This document shows positions 26,295 to 35,830 of a stretch of DNA of 64,000 nt, in pieces (the stretch's first letter is position 1; each line of letters starts with the position of its first letter). The notes under the pieces are model-generated. The model was not told where the DNA came from and made no database searches. It worked only from the letters and a program-made list of their open reading frames with translations. The stretch is from Micavibrio sp. UBA2638 (lineage in GTDB: Bacteria; Pseudomonadota; Alphaproteobacteria; Micavibrionales; Micavibrionaceae). The stretch lies in contig DENS01000009.1 of assembly GCA_002359735.1 (NCBI GenBank), forward strand, positions 62,001 to 126,000. Direction: 5' to 3'. Made by a program: the position numbers and the translations under genes.

Positions 26295-27506
26295 ATGAGT
26301 GAGCAGGACCCAATTGTAATAGTGAGCGCGAAAAGAACGGCAATCGGGACATTGGGGGGCGGACTAAGTGCTCTAAAAGCATCCGATCTGGGCCGTGACG
26401 TCGTTAAAGCCGTATTAGCCGATGCAAACATTGATGCATCGGAAATTGATGATGTAATCATGGGCCAGGTTCTGACTGCAGGCGTAGGTCAAAACCCTGC
26501 GCGCCAGACAGCCGTTCAAGCCGGAATACCTGCTGATAAGACGGCATTTACTGTAAATCAGGTTTGCGGATCCGGCTTGCGAAGCGTGGCATTAGGGGTG
26601 CAATCCATTTTATGCGGTGATAGCAAGATTGTCGTCGCCGGCGGGCAGGAAAGCATGAGCAATTCCCCCCACTGCATGCAAGTGCGTTCAGGTGTTAAGT
26701 TTGGTAATGTTGAAATGGCGGATACGATGATCATAGATGGTCTTTGGGACGCCTTTAATGATTATCATATGGGCATTACGGCGGAAAATATAGCAGAGAA
26801 GTATCAAATAACGCGCGATGATCAGGATAGTTTCGCCGTGCAGTCACAGAATCGCGCTGAAGTCGCCATAAAGAACAATAAATTTAAGGCGGAGATTGTT
26901 CCGGTTACGATAAAAACGCGCAAAGGTGACGCTGTGGTTGATGCAGATGAGTTTCCTAGAGCCGGAGTGAGCTTGGATATGTTAAGCAAATTACGGCCAG
27001 CGTTTAAAAAAGACGGAACTGTAACAGCCGGAAATGCGTCCGGGATCAATGATGGAGCCGCGGCAGTGGTTTTGATGCGCCAAAGCGAGGCGCAAAAACG
27101 TGGATTGCTTCCATTTGCGGTGATTTCCAGTTGGGCAACAGCGGGTGTTGATCCATCATTAATGGGAACCGGCCCGATACCTGCATCACGCAAAGCGCTG
27201 GACAAAGCAGGGTGGAGTGTATCTGAGCTTGATTTGATTGAGTCGAACGAGGCTTTTGCTGCTCAAGCATGTTGTGTTGTAAAGGAAATGGGATTTGACC
27301 CGGATAAAACCAATGTAAATGGCGGAGCAATTTCCCTGGGACATCCTATTGGTGCGTCTGGAACCCGTGTTTTGGTGACATTGTTACATGAAATGGCGCG
27401 TCGTGATGCATGTAAGGGATTGGTAACATTATGCATTGGCGGCGGTATGGGAATTGCCATGTGTGTGGAACGCATACATGGTCAAACGTGGAAGAACGTT
27501 GATTAG
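26295..27506 (+). CDS. phaA: Acetyl-CoA acetyltransferase (beta-ketothiolase)
   Basis: Condenses two acetyl-CoA to acetoacetyl-CoA. The 403 residues carry every thiolase signature: nucleophile Cys91 in NQVCGSGLRSV, SNEAFAAQA, His350 in GHPIGASGTR and Cys380 in TLCIGGGMGIAM. Position between phaC and phaB assigns it to PHB synthesis, though it could also serve ketone metabolism. Ribosome site AAGGA precedes the ATG. The short gaps imply one phaC-phaA-phaB transcript. Confidence 0.96.
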   Translation: MSEQDPIVIVSAKRTAIGTLGGGLSALKASDLGRDVVKAVLADANIDASEIDDVIMGQVLTAGVGQNPARQTAVQAGIPADKTAFTVNQVCGSGLRSVALGVQSILCGDSKIVVAGGQESMSNSPHCMQVRSGVKFGNVEMADTMIIDGLWDAFNDYHMGITAENIAEKYQITRDDQDSFAVQSQNRAEVAIKNNKFKAEIVPVTIKTRKGDAVVDADEFPRAGVSLDMLSKLRPAFKKDGTVTAGNASGINDGAAAVVLMRQSEAQKRGLLPFAVISSWATAGVDPSLMGTGPIPASRKALDKAGWSVSELDLIESNEAFAAQACCVVKEMGFDPDKTNVNGGAISLGHPIGASGTRVLVTLLHEMARRDACKGLVTLCIGGGMGIAMCVERIHGQTWKNVD

Positions 27507-27549
27507 ATATATTTTTAACATTGTTTATTTTTTAGGAGATATTTGAATT

Positions 27550-28272
27550 ATGAATGGAGTCGCAATAGTAACTGGTGGAACACGTGGTATTGGTCTTGAT
27601 ATTTCCAAAGCCCTTATTGCTGACGGTCTGAAAGTGGCCGCCGTGTATCATGGGAATGAAGACGCCGCGCAAAAATTTCGTGATGAGACGGGGCATCACG
27701 CCTTTAAGTTTGATGTGTCAGATTATGAGGCGTGCGAAAAATGGGTTGAACAGATTGAAAAAGATCTGGGGCCAGTTTCTGTTCTTGTCAACAATGCAGG
27801 TATTACCAAGGATGGCGCTTTGCATAAAATGCCGGTTGAGAATTGGCACGCTGTAATTGAAACAAATTTGACGTCCTGTTTTAATATGAGCAAAGCTGTT
27901 GTCGGCGGTATGCGCGAGCGCGGGTACGGTCGCATTATTAATATTAGCTCCATTAATGGTCAAAAAGGGCAATTTGGCCAAACTAATTATTCGGCGGCCA
28001 AGGCTGGTATGATTGGGTTTACCAAGGCATTGGCCTTGGAAAGTGCTGCCAAAGGGATTACTGTTAATGCTATTTGCCCTGGTTATATTGAAACCGATAT
28101 GACGGCTGCCATGCGTCAAGAGGTTCTGGATAGTATTATTCGCAGCATACCGGCCGCACGCATGGGAAAACCTGATGAAATTGCTGCAATCGTATCATTT
28201 TTGGCATCTGATAAGGCCGGGTTTATGAATGGATCAACCATCAGTGCAAATGGCGGCCAATATATGTCGTAA
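27550..28272 (+). CDS. phaB: Acetoacetyl-CoA reductase (NADPH-dependent)
   Basis: Reduces acetoacetyl-CoA to (R)-3-hydroxybutyryl-CoA, the monomer for PhaC. A 240-residue short-chain dehydrogenase: TGGTRGIG nucleotide loop, NNAG at the fourth strand, active-site Tyr147 and Lys151 in NYSAAKAG, and CPGYIETDM after it. The ATG has a GGAGA site. The order A-B downstream of phaC is the usual one. Confidence 0.96.
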   Translation: MNGVAIVTGGTRGIGLDISKALIADGLKVAAVYHGNEDAAQKFRDETGHHAFKFDVSDYEACEKWVEQIEKDLGPVSVLVNNAGITKDGALHKMPVENWHAVIETNLTSCFNMSKAVVGGMRERGYGRIINISSINGQKGQFGQTNYSAAKAGMIGFTKALALESAAKGITVNAICPGYIETDMTAAMRQEVLDSIIRSIPAARMGKPDEIAAIVSFLASDKAGFMNGSTISANGGQYMS

Positions 28273-28337
28273 ACGATTACGGGATATGTTTATGTCCGCA
28301 CTTTTCACCTCAATGCCTTTTGGGGTATAAATAAAGG

Positions 28338-28871
28338 ATGAAGAAAAGTGATTCTATAATCTTAGAGCGCCGTTTTGTTCCCAAGGGCACATTGATTATC
28401 AAGCAGGGGGAGGCCGGCAATTGCGCCTATTTAATACAATCGGGCGTAGTGCGGGTATACACTCAGCATGAGGAAAAGAAAATTGACCTTGCCAAGCTGG
28501 GGTCCGGACAAATTTTTGGTGAGATGGCGTTGATTTTCGATGAAAATAGATCTGCTTCTGTTGTCGCCGTAGAGGATTGTAATTTGATTATTCTGACGCG
28601 TCAGACCCTTAAGCAAAAGCTGGATCGCAGTGACCCTACTGTGCGTGCGATTGTAACGATGCTAACGCAGCGGGTCGTTACGGCGAATAATGAGGTTATT
28701 AATAAAAAGTCCGATATTCAGGATCTGCTGGATACGACGCGCATTATTTATCAAAATACGCTGTCCGCCTTACCTAGAACACAACAGCGCACCTTTCAGA
28801 ATGCTGTTTTGCCAAAGTTGGATGACTTCTTTAATGCTGTGAAGTCTTTTCAAGAGCGCTTTTCTAAATAA
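28338..28871 (+). CDS. Cyclic nucleotide-binding domain protein without a DNA-binding domain
   Basis: Residues 1-120 form a CAP/CRP-type cNMP-binding beta barrel: GTLIIKQGEAGNCAYLIQSG, the phosphate-binding cassette region FGEMALIFDENRSASVVAVE (the RSA motif present) and CNLIILTRQTLKQKL. The remaining 55 residues are helical and have no helix-turn-helix, so it is not a transcription factor. It may regulate a partner protein by binding cAMP or cGMP, or bind another ligand. It lies 65 bases after phaB and may be cotranscribed; a link to PHA control is possible but not shown. Confidence 0.85.
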   Translation: MKKSDSIILERRFVPKGTLIIKQGEAGNCAYLIQSGVVRVYTQHEEKKIDLAKLGSGQIFGEMALIFDENRSASVVAVEDCNLIILTRQTLKQKLDRSDPTVRAIVTMLTQRVVTANNEVINKKSDIQDLLDTTRIIYQNTLSALPRTQQRTFQNAVLPKLDDFFNAVKSFQERFSK

Positions 28872-28962
28872 TGCTCTTTTATGCATGTGTGTAACTGCTT
28901 GATTTTAAGGGCAATCCTGTTACATCTAATAGCCAGTATAATCATAATTTTGAGGTGTATGG

Positions 28963-31900
28963 ATGAAGCGCGCGCTCATTGGTTTGTTTAGTGTCATTGT
29001 TGTGTTGATTTCTGCCTTGTTGGTGGGGCCGGGCTTTTTTGATTGGAATCAGTATAAACCGCAAGCGATTGCTGCTATCAAAGATAAAACCGGCCTAGAG
29101 GTGGTGCTTGACGGTGATGTGAAGGTGGCGTTATTGCCGTCTCCATATGCGTATGTAAATAACGTCAGCATTAAATCTCCGAAACCGGGGCGTTATAAGA
29201 ATATCGCAACATTGGGGCGGTTGGATTTAAACTTGGCGTTTGCGCCTTTACTCTCGGGCCAGATTGATTTCACGGCCATTGAGCTCGTTAGACCAGCCAT
29301 TTACATTGAAACATATGCGGATGGCTCACAAAATTGGCAGACAGATAAAATCACCGAATTGATGGATGGACAAAACGTAGGCGGCGACAACGGACAAAAA
29401 GCCGAGCCAAAGTTAGGGGAACAGACTAGCAAAGTAATGTCTTCTATTTCGTTGAGGAATGTTGAAATAACAGAAGGCCGTTTTGCCTTTTACAATCACA
29501 AGAGCCAAGATGAACAAGTTGTCGAGAATATAACCGCTGATATGCGTGCAGACACACTGTCAGGCCCTTATACTGTTGAGGGAAGCGTCCGTAGCGCTAG
29601 CCGGGCCATTAAGTTTAAGGTCAAGACGGGGCGTTTAAATGGAGATGCTTCGGCGCGGCCTTTAAATATTGAAGCTGACGTAAAGCCAGATAATATTAAA
29701 ATTGTCTATTCTGGTGTAATTGACACCAATAATGGCCTTGAACTGCAGGGAGAAACTCAGCTTGAGATTAATAATCTGGCAGAGGTTATATCTAATGTGG
29801 GTGTATCGAGTAGAATCATTAAAGGTGTGCCATTTGTTGCAAAAGGGCTGTTAACGGCAAATTCAGAAAAATTCTCTTTTATGAACTCCAATATTACTAT
29901 GGCGAATAACCGTTTGAGTGGTTCAATACAGGGTCAGGTGGACCCCTTGATCTTTAATCTGGATCTAAAATCAGAGTCTCTTGATTTAGGCAGCGGTTTT
30001 AATATTGCGCCGGCTTCTGATATTAAAAACTTGGCTGTATCCGGTCGAGTCGCTTATTCAGGTGGAGGGGTGAATGCGCAAGGCTTAAATGTTAGGCTAG
30101 ATGATACGACCTTCAAAGGAGGTGTTATATACACAGCAAAACCGGTTCAGTCAAATGTCAAGGTGATGTTAAAATCAGAATATTTAAATTTCAATAAATT
30201 TATACACGCCCCTTATCGCTCTGGAACTGCCGGTAAATCTGGGCCTGAAAATGCAGGAAAACAGGTTGAACAAAATCTAAGACGCATAAATATACCTTTA
30301 AATATTGAAATTGATGCAGATATTGATAAGGGGCAGTATGGTCAATATTCATTTTCTGGGCTCCGTGCTAAAGGCGCTATAATTGATAAAGCTGTTAAAG
30401 CAGAAAAAATATCGGTTCAGGATTTTGCCGGGGCTGAACTGAATGTTGATGGTGTGATCGGGGATTACCAATCTCTAAATGACATTGATTTGAAAATGTC
30501 TGTGAAATCTCAGAACATAAAGAATTTAGCGAAGGCATTGAATATTGACATATCAGGTGTTCCTGCCGGGCTTGAGGAGTTTAATGGTTACTTACGCTCA
30601 AATGGTTCGGCTGAATCTATGGATCTAACGCTGAATGTTCAGGCGTTGCAAGGCGAAATCAAATTAAGTGGGGCCGTTAGTGATGTGTTTGGTTCTATTC
30701 GTATGAGCGATGTTGACCTGCAAGTGAAACACCCGAATTTTCATCAAGCAATGAATGCTATGCAGCCCGGTTTTGCGGGACTTAATGATCTGAATAAACC
30801 TTTAGATTTTTATGCCAAGATTTCCAAAAATCCTGACGGGTATAATGTGCAGGATATCAGGGCCGACATATCAGGAATACAAGCGAGTGGTAACGTGGCC
30901 TTAAAACTGTCGGGTGCGAGGCCTTTTGTTAAAGGGGATTTGCGCCTAGGAGATGCTGTAATTGGCAATAGGGTGGCAGGTGGACGCCATATGTCATCAT
31001 CTGCATCGTCTTCCAGTGTCCGGGGAGAAAGCCCAAAAAATGCCGGTTGGTCGAATGAAGCGATGAATTCTGGCTGGATGAATGCGCTTGATTGGGATTT
31101 GAAACTGGTTGCTAACTCTATTAACTATCAAGGTTGGGCCATGAACAAGCCCAATATTCATGTGGAAATTCAGGACGGAATACTTAATCTTAATCACTTA
31201 CAGGCAGGGCTCTATGATGGTGTTTTGAATTTAAAAGGCCGTATAGAGGCGGGCAATGATAATAAGGGATACGACATAAAGGGGGTTGCCAATTTGCGTG
31301 ATGTGTCACTTGAACCATTGGTCGGTTCATTGACCGGTAATCGCATTCTTACAGGTAAAGGGCGTGTGAGTGCGGATTCTACAATCTCTGCAAACGGCCT
31401 CAGTCCAGCCGCTTTGGTTAATAGCTTGAGCGGGAAAGGTAGTGTTGTCGGCCGGGAAATGCTTTTAACGGGTTTTGATCTGGCGCGTTTCGCCCGTGCA
31501 ATGTCGAGTGAAACCAAACCCGGTGATACGGTCTTGGGAGTTTGGAAAAGCACAACCAATGGTGGGAGCACCCAGTTTGACACTATGGATGGTGAATTTT
31601 CGATTTCCGAAGGCATTGTTAATATATCATCATTAAAGATGGATGGCCCCAAGGCTTATATCAGCACGACAGGTAAGATCAATATTCCTCAGTTTACGGT
31701 GGAAACAAGGCACGATATTACTGTGAAAGATCAGGATATTCCTGAATTTTCAATTAATATCAGCGGCCCATTAAACAACCCGGCGCAAACATTTGGGCAG
31801 GGCGTCCTGAATGATTATATAGCCAGAAAAGTGAATCGTAAGTTGCAGGATATTCTTTCGGACAAATTCGGCTTACCTAAAGCACAGAATGACAATTCTT

Positions 31901-32055
31901 CGCCTTCTTCTGATTCTGGTGGGCAAAGCGGCGCCACAGCTGATGGCGGGCAGGGCAGCAATACGTCGAATGTCCCCAATAAAGATATGGATCAAAAACG
32001 CCAGATTGAACCCGAGGAGGCCATTAAGGGGTTATTGCAAGGGCTGCTTCGGTAA
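28963..32055 (+). CDS. AsmA-family membrane/envelope protein
   Basis: A 1030-residue protein with one N-terminal membrane anchor (residues 5-22) and a very long periplasmic body. The AsmA N-terminal region is clear: DWNQYKPQAIAAIKDKTGLE, GDVKVALLPSPYAYVNNVSI and IELVRPAIYIE. The C-terminal AsmA core holds LKMDGPKAYISTTGKINIP and VKDQDIPEFSINISGPLNNP, followed by a Gly/Ser/Asn-rich tail. AsmA-like proteins form long beta-groove bridges thought to carry phospholipids to the outer membrane. A GAGGTG site precedes the ATG. No partner gene is adjacent. Confidence 0.92.
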   Translation: MKRALIGLFSVIVVLISALLVGPGFFDWNQYKPQAIAAIKDKTGLEVVLDGDVKVALLPSPYAYVNNVSIKSPKPGRYKNIATLGRLDLNLAFAPLLSGQIDFTAIELVRPAIYIETYADGSQNWQTDKITELMDGQNVGGDNGQKAEPKLGEQTSKVMSSISLRNVEITEGRFAFYNHKSQDEQVVENITADMRADTLSGPYTVEGSVRSASRAIKFKVKTGRLNGDASARPLNIEADVKPDNIKIVYSGVIDTNNGLELQGETQLEINNLAEVISNVGVSSRIIKGVPFVAKGLLTANSEKFSFMNSNITMANNRLSGSIQGQVDPLIFNLDLKSESLDLGSGFNIAPASDIKNLAVSGRVAYSGGGVNAQGLNVRLDDTTFKGGVIYTAKPVQSNVKVMLKSEYLNFNKFIHAPYRSGTAGKSGPENAGKQVEQNLRRINIPLNIEIDADIDKGQYGQYSFSGLRAKGAIIDKAVKAEKISVQDFAGAELNVDGVIGDYQSLNDIDLKMSVKSQNIKNLAKALNIDISGVPAGLEEFNGYLRSNGSAESMDLTLNVQALQGEIKLSGAVSDVFGSIRMSDVDLQVKHPNFHQAMNAMQPGFAGLNDLNKPLDFYAKISKNPDGYNVQDIRADISGIQASGNVALKLSGARPFVKGDLRLGDAVIGNRVAGGRHMSSSASSSSVRGESPKNAGWSNEAMNSGWMNALDWDLKLVANSINYQGWAMNKPNIHVEIQDGILNLNHLQAGLYDGVLNLKGRIEAGNDNKGYDIKGVANLRDVSLEPLVGSLTGNRILTGKGRVSADSTISANGLSPAALVNSLSGKGSVVGREMLLTGFDLARFARAMSSETKPGDTVLGVWKSTTNGGSTQFDTMDGEFSISEGIVNISSLKMDGPKAYISTTGKINIPQFTVETRHDITVKDQDIPEFSINISGPLNNPAQTFGQGVLNDYIARKVNRKLQDILSDKFGLPKAQNDNSSPSSDSGGQSGATADGGQGSNTSNVPNKDMDQKRQIEPEEAIKGLLQGLLR

Positions 32056-32091
32056 TCAAGTGGGCCGGCTATAGGCTATTTTTGTCTTTCA

Positions 32092-32319
32092 TCATTCGCC
32101 GCATAGACGTTTTAAGATAAAAACACGCACCGCGCTGGATAGGTTTTCCCGGTCTTTATCGGCATCAATTTTTGTAATCAATGAATTTAGCGATACGTTA
32201 TCTATCGCCGCAATTTCTTTTAGCTTGTTCCAAAACTCAGGCTCTAGCGTGATGCTGGTTGCATGACCGGCAATCATGACGGATCGTTTGATTGTATTAT
32301 TTGATCTGGTCGAATCCAT
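32092..32319 (-). CDS. Ribbon-helix-helix domain protein (RHH_4 type)
   Basis: 75 residues. A short strand (HATSITLEPEFW) precedes two helices (NKLKEIAAIDN and VSLNSLITKID), which matches the alphaproteobacterial RHH_4 family of small putative DNA-binding proteins; the C-terminus (SSAVRVFILKRLCGE) is a third helix. The target is unknown. It ends 37 bases from the AsmA stop and starts eight bases past fumC on the same strand, so it may be cotranscribed with fumC. Confidence 0.85.
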   Translation of the reverse strand: MDSTRSNNTIKRSVMIAGHATSITLEPEFWNKLKEIAAIDNVSLNSLITKIDADKDRENLSSAVRVFILKRLCGE

Positions 32320-32327
32320 TATGGCTC

Positions 32328-33749
32328 TTAACTTCTGGGTTTGATCATATCAATAGGTTTGATCCAGTCTACAAACTGTTCTTCAGTCAACAGACCCAGG
32401 TCTATTGCTGCTTGTTTCAGGGTTTTGCCCTCCTGGTGAGCCTTTTTTGCAATCTTTGCGGCGTTATCATACCCAATATGTGGATTCAAAGCCGTAACCA
32501 ACATCAGGCTTTCATTCAATAATTTATCTATCCGTGTTTCATCGGCCTCAATGCCAATTACACAGTTTTTTGTGAAACTGCGCATGCCGTCGGCCAGTAA
32601 GCGTATCGATTGCAATACGTTATAGATCATTACAGGTTTAAAGACATTCAGTTCAAAATGTCCGTTGCTGCCAGCCACGGTAACTGTGGTGTGGTTTCCA
32701 ATAACTTGTGCGCAGACCATGGTCAGGGCTTCGCATTGCGTGGGATTGACTTTGCCGGGCATAATAGAGGAGCCGGGCTCATTAGCAGGTAGTATGATCT
32801 CGCCAATGCCGCAACGTGGCCCTGAGCCGAGAAGGCGAATATCATTGGCTATTTTCATCAGGCTGCCGGCCAGAACATTCATGGCACCGGATAATTCAAC
32901 GAGCGCATCATGGGCTGCTAAGGCTTCGAATTTATTTTCTGCCGTCACAAACGGTAGACCGGTAATTTGAGCAGTTTTTTCCGCAAATTTAACATCAAAT
33001 CCAACTTTGGAGTTAATGCCTGTCCCAACAGCGGTCCCGCCTTGCGCCAGTTGATGGATCCTCGGGAGTGTGTTTTTAACGCGCTCTATGCCGTATTCAA
33101 TCTGTTTTGCGTAACCAGAAAATTCCTGACCTAGCGTTAGCGGCGTTGCATCTTGCAGGTGTGTACGCCCAATTTTAACGATTTTGGCAAACGAGTCAGC
33201 TTTACTGCCGAGGGCATCGTGAAGCTCTTCCAATGCAGGGATTAGCTCATGGTGGACTTGTTCGGCCGCTGCTATATGCATGGCGGTTGGGAATGTATCA
33301 TTGGATGATTGGCCGCGGTTGCAATGGTCATTTGGGTGCACAGGTTTTTTTGATCCGCGTTCTCCGCCCATTATCTCGATGGCGCGGTTTGAGATAACCT
33401 CGTTCGCGTTCATATTGCTTTGGGTTCCTGATCCTGTTTGCCATACTACGAGAGGGAACTGGTCGGCCAATGTACCGTCAATTACCTCGTCTGCAGCCTG
33501 TATAATTGCGTTGCCGATATCGTGTTCAAGCTCTCCTAGATCAAGATTGGCTTGCGCGGCGGCTTTTTTTTGTATACCCAGCGCGCGAACAAGAGGAGCA
33601 GGCATTTTTTCTGTCCCGATGTCAAAGTTTTGTAATGACCGTTGGGTTTGAGCCCCCCAATATTTGTCGAACGGTACTTCGATCTCACCGATTGAGTCAG
33701 TTTCTATACGTGTTTTACCGCTTTGGTTTGGCATGACTTGCGCGCCCAT
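32328..33749 (-). CDS. fumC: Fumarate hydratase, class II
   Basis: Converts fumarate to L-malate in the citric acid cycle. The 473 residues have the superfamily signature SSIMPGKVNPTQ, the N-terminal TQRSLQNFDIG and QTGSGTQSNMNANEVISNRA, and IGRTHLQDATPLTLGQEFSGYA. The absence of iron-sulfur cysteine motifs confirms class II. AGAGGA six bases before the ATG sets the start. The RHH protein gene follows after eight bases. Confidence 0.96.
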   Translation of the reverse strand: MGAQVMPNQSGKTRIETDSIGEIEVPFDKYWGAQTQRSLQNFDIGTEKMPAPLVRALGIQKKAAAQANLDLGELEHDIGNAIIQAADEVIDGTLADQFPLVVWQTGSGTQSNMNANEVISNRAIEIMGGERGSKKPVHPNDHCNRGQSSNDTFPTAMHIAAAEQVHHELIPALEELHDALGSKADSFAKIVKIGRTHLQDATPLTLGQEFSGYAKQIEYGIERVKNTLPRIHQLAQGGTAVGTGINSKVGFDVKFAEKTAQITGLPFVTAENKFEALAAHDALVELSGAMNVLAGSLMKIANDIRLLGSGPRCGIGEIILPANEPGSSIMPGKVNPTQCEALTMVCAQVIGNHTTVTVAGSNGHFELNVFKPVMIYNVLQSIRLLADGMRSFTKNCVIGIEADETRIDKLLNESLMLVTALNPHIGYDNAAKIAKKAHQEGKTLKQAAIDLGLLTEEQFVDWIKPIDMIKPRS

Positions 33750-33832
33750 AATAATCCTCTTTACTTATGATATGTATGATTATGCTAGATTAATCCGCCT
33801 TCTACGCTTTGCAAAGAGTTTTTGTCTCTTTT

Positions 33833-34909
33833 TTATGATGCGGTAGGGGATGTTTTGGGGCTGATGAAATTTATGTGCCCCATTTTACGGCCCTCCCGGA
33901 TTTCTGACTTGCCGTAAATGTGGAGATAGGCCCCCGATTTTTTCATGTGTCTATCGATATCAAGAATGTCTTCGCCAATCAAATTAAGCATTTTCGCATC
34001 ACTATGCCTTTGAGGATCCATTACAGGAAACCCACATACAGCTCTGATATGATTGTCAAATTGAGAATATAAACAGGCGTTCATTGACCAGTGACCCGAG
34101 TTATGCGTCCGCGGTGCAATTTCATTTGCCAGCAGGCGACCATCTTTCGTTAAGAACAGTTCAAGCGTTAAAACGCCTTTTAAATCAATCTTTTGCGCGA
34201 TTTTTCGGATCATTTTATCGGCTTGATGAACGTGTTTCTGTGAAATTCCGGCTGGAACAGTGGTTAAGTGTAATATGTGATTTTTGTGTTCGTTCAACAT
34301 TGGGCCGTATGTGATGATATTTCCCTCATGATCACGGGCGCAAATCATGGATATTTCGCACGTGAAATCAACAATGTCTTCTATGATTTTATCGCCATTT
34401 AGTAGGCGTACTGTTTCGTTAATATTATCGTGTTTATTTACCTTTACTTGGCCCTTTCCATCATATCCGAAACGTGTCGTTTTTATAATTGTGGCGCTGG
34501 ATTTCCACTCTTGAAAAGCGTCTAATATGCTTTGGTCAGATTGATAGTTTTTCCATCGTGTCGTTTCGATATTAATTTCGTTTAAAAATATTTTTTCGAT
34601 GACGCGATCCTGGGAAACTTCAAGTAGTTTCTCATCTGGGTAGACAGGGGTAAGTGTTTTTAAAAAGCGTATAGTGTCAACCGGTATGTTTTCAAATTCG
34701 TAGGTTATAATGTCGACGCTTTGGGCGAATTTTTTCAAGGCGGTCTCATCATTATATGGCGCTACGGTTGTTTGGGATGAAACCTGGCTGGCTGGGCTGT
34801 TGTGTTCCGGGGTAAATATGTGAACGGCTATTCCAAGATTGGCAGCGGCAAGTGCGCTCATACGCCCTAACTGACCACCGCCTAAAATGCCTAAAGTTAA
34901 TGTTTTCAT
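33833..34909 (-). CDS. purK: 5-(carboxyamino)imidazole ribonucleotide synthase
   Basis: ATP-dependent carboxylation of AIR with bicarbonate in purine synthesis; works with PurE. The ATP-grasp fold begins with GILGGGQLGRMSALAA, followed by ITYEFENIPVD, TTRFGYDGKGQVKV and NEIAPRTHNSGHWSMNACLYSQF (19-22 residue block in the catalytic domain). I take the ATG at 34907-34909 giving 358 residues; an upstream TTG at 34945 would add 12 unlikely residues. purE lies just upstream on the same strand. Confidence 0.95.
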   Translation of the reverse strand: MKTLTLGILGGGQLGRMSALAAANLGIAVHIFTPEHNSPASQVSSQTTVAPYNDETALKKFAQSVDIITYEFENIPVDTIRFLKTLTPVYPDEKLLEVSQDRVIEKIFLNEINIETTRWKNYQSDQSILDAFQEWKSSATIIKTTRFGYDGKGQVKVNKHDNINETVRLLNGDKIIEDIVDFTCEISMICARDHEGNIITYGPMLNEHKNHILHLTTVPAGISQKHVHQADKMIRKIAQKIDLKGVLTLELFLTKDGRLLANEIAPRTHNSGHWSMNACLYSQFDNHIRAVCGFPVMDPQRHSDAKMLNLIGEDILDIDRHMKKSGAYLHIYGKSEIREGRKMGHINFISPKTSPTAS

Positions 34910-34972
34910 GTGTCGCAATATGGTCTGGTTCGGTTTGGAAGGCAAGCCCTCAAGGGAGCTAGCCCGGAAATG

Positions 34973-35470
34973 CTAATCTGAAGGGGTGTCCTTTACGGAC
35001 GCTGTCTGCTGCTCTCGCATGAGAACTAAGCGCTCTGATATGGCCTCATCATGCGCCCCAAGGATCGAAGCGGCCAGAATCCCGGCGTTTTTCGCTCCCG
35101 CTTTGCCTATGGCAAGTGTGCCAACAGGAATGCCGCCGGGCATTTGTGCAATGGAAAGCAGGCTATCCATTCCTTTTAGCGCCTTGCTCTCGACAGGAAC
35201 CCCTAGCACCGGGAGCGGCGTCATGGCGGCAACCATGCCGGGAAGGTGGGCGGCGCCGCCGGCACCGGCAATGATTATCTTTAATCCTCTGTTTTTCGCG
35301 CTTTTGGCGTAATCAACCATCCGATCGGGGGTGCGGTGTGCCGATACGATTTTGACTTCGTGCGGAATGCTTAGCTCAGACAGTATAATATGCGCCTCTT
35401 TCATGGTGTCCCAATCGGACTGGGACCCCATGATAATGCCAACGGCTGGTTTGGGATCAGAGTGTGTCAT
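34973..35470 (-). CDS. purE: N5-carboxyaminoimidazole ribonucleotide mutase
   Basis: Rearranges N5-CAIR to CAIR. Class I PurE of 165 residues: GIIMGSQSDWDTMK, VSAHRTPDRM, IAGAGGAAHLPGMVAA and the LPVLGVPVESKALKGMDSLLSIAQMP region are all present. It pairs with purK 63 bases downstream, and the presence of both indicates the bacterial two-step route. A DUF465 gene is upstream by 29 bases. Confidence 0.96.
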   Translation of the reverse strand: MTHSDPKPAVGIIMGSQSDWDTMKEAHIILSELSIPHEVKIVSAHRTPDRMVDYAKSAKNRGLKIIIAGAGGAAHLPGMVAAMTPLPVLGVPVESKALKGMDSLLSIAQMPGGIPVGTLAIGKAGAKNAGILAASILGAHDEAISERLVLMREQQTASVKDTPSD

Positions 35471-35499
35471 GAATATATCTTTATGTAGGTGCTGTTCTG

Positions 35500-35703
35500 T
35501 TACGCAATTATGTCGTCAATAAGATCGCTTTCGATCTTTTGTATCATATCTTTAAACCACAGTTTTTTCTTTTTTAGCTGCTGCATATGAAACAGGTTTA
35601 CAGGTTGATCGTTATTAAGCAGGCGATCAATCGTGTCATCCAGTATTTTATGCTCATTCTTGTATTCAGCAAGTTTGAGGCGAAGTTCTTCTTGATCTTC
35701 CAT
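35500..35703 (-). CDS. YdcH family (DUF465) small protein
   Basis: 67 residues, highly charged helices: ELRLKLAEYKNEHKILDDTI, then DRLLNNDQPVNLFHMQQLKKKK and LWFKDMIQKIESDL. The KKKKLWFKDMI pattern is the hallmark of this family, which is abundant in alphaproteobacteria and forms a helical hairpin. Function is unknown. It is the first gene of the probable DUF465-purE-purK run. Confidence 0.85.
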   Translation of the reverse strand: MEDQEELRLKLAEYKNEHKILDDTIDRLLNNDQPVNLFHMQQLKKKKLWFKDMIQKIESDLIDDIIA

Positions 35704-35830
35704 AAGCGAAATACATTGTTATTTTCAAAAAAATGAATATTAATAATATCAGATAGTGCTTTGTTTTGGTATCATAAAATCACGCAAAGATCAAAATCTA
35801 TAAAAACTTAAGGTTAAAGAGGAAAAACGG

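Noticed and set aside
34910..34945. TTG start adding 12 residues to purK
   Set aside because: Rare start codon and no homology before the MKTLTLGILGGGQ opening.
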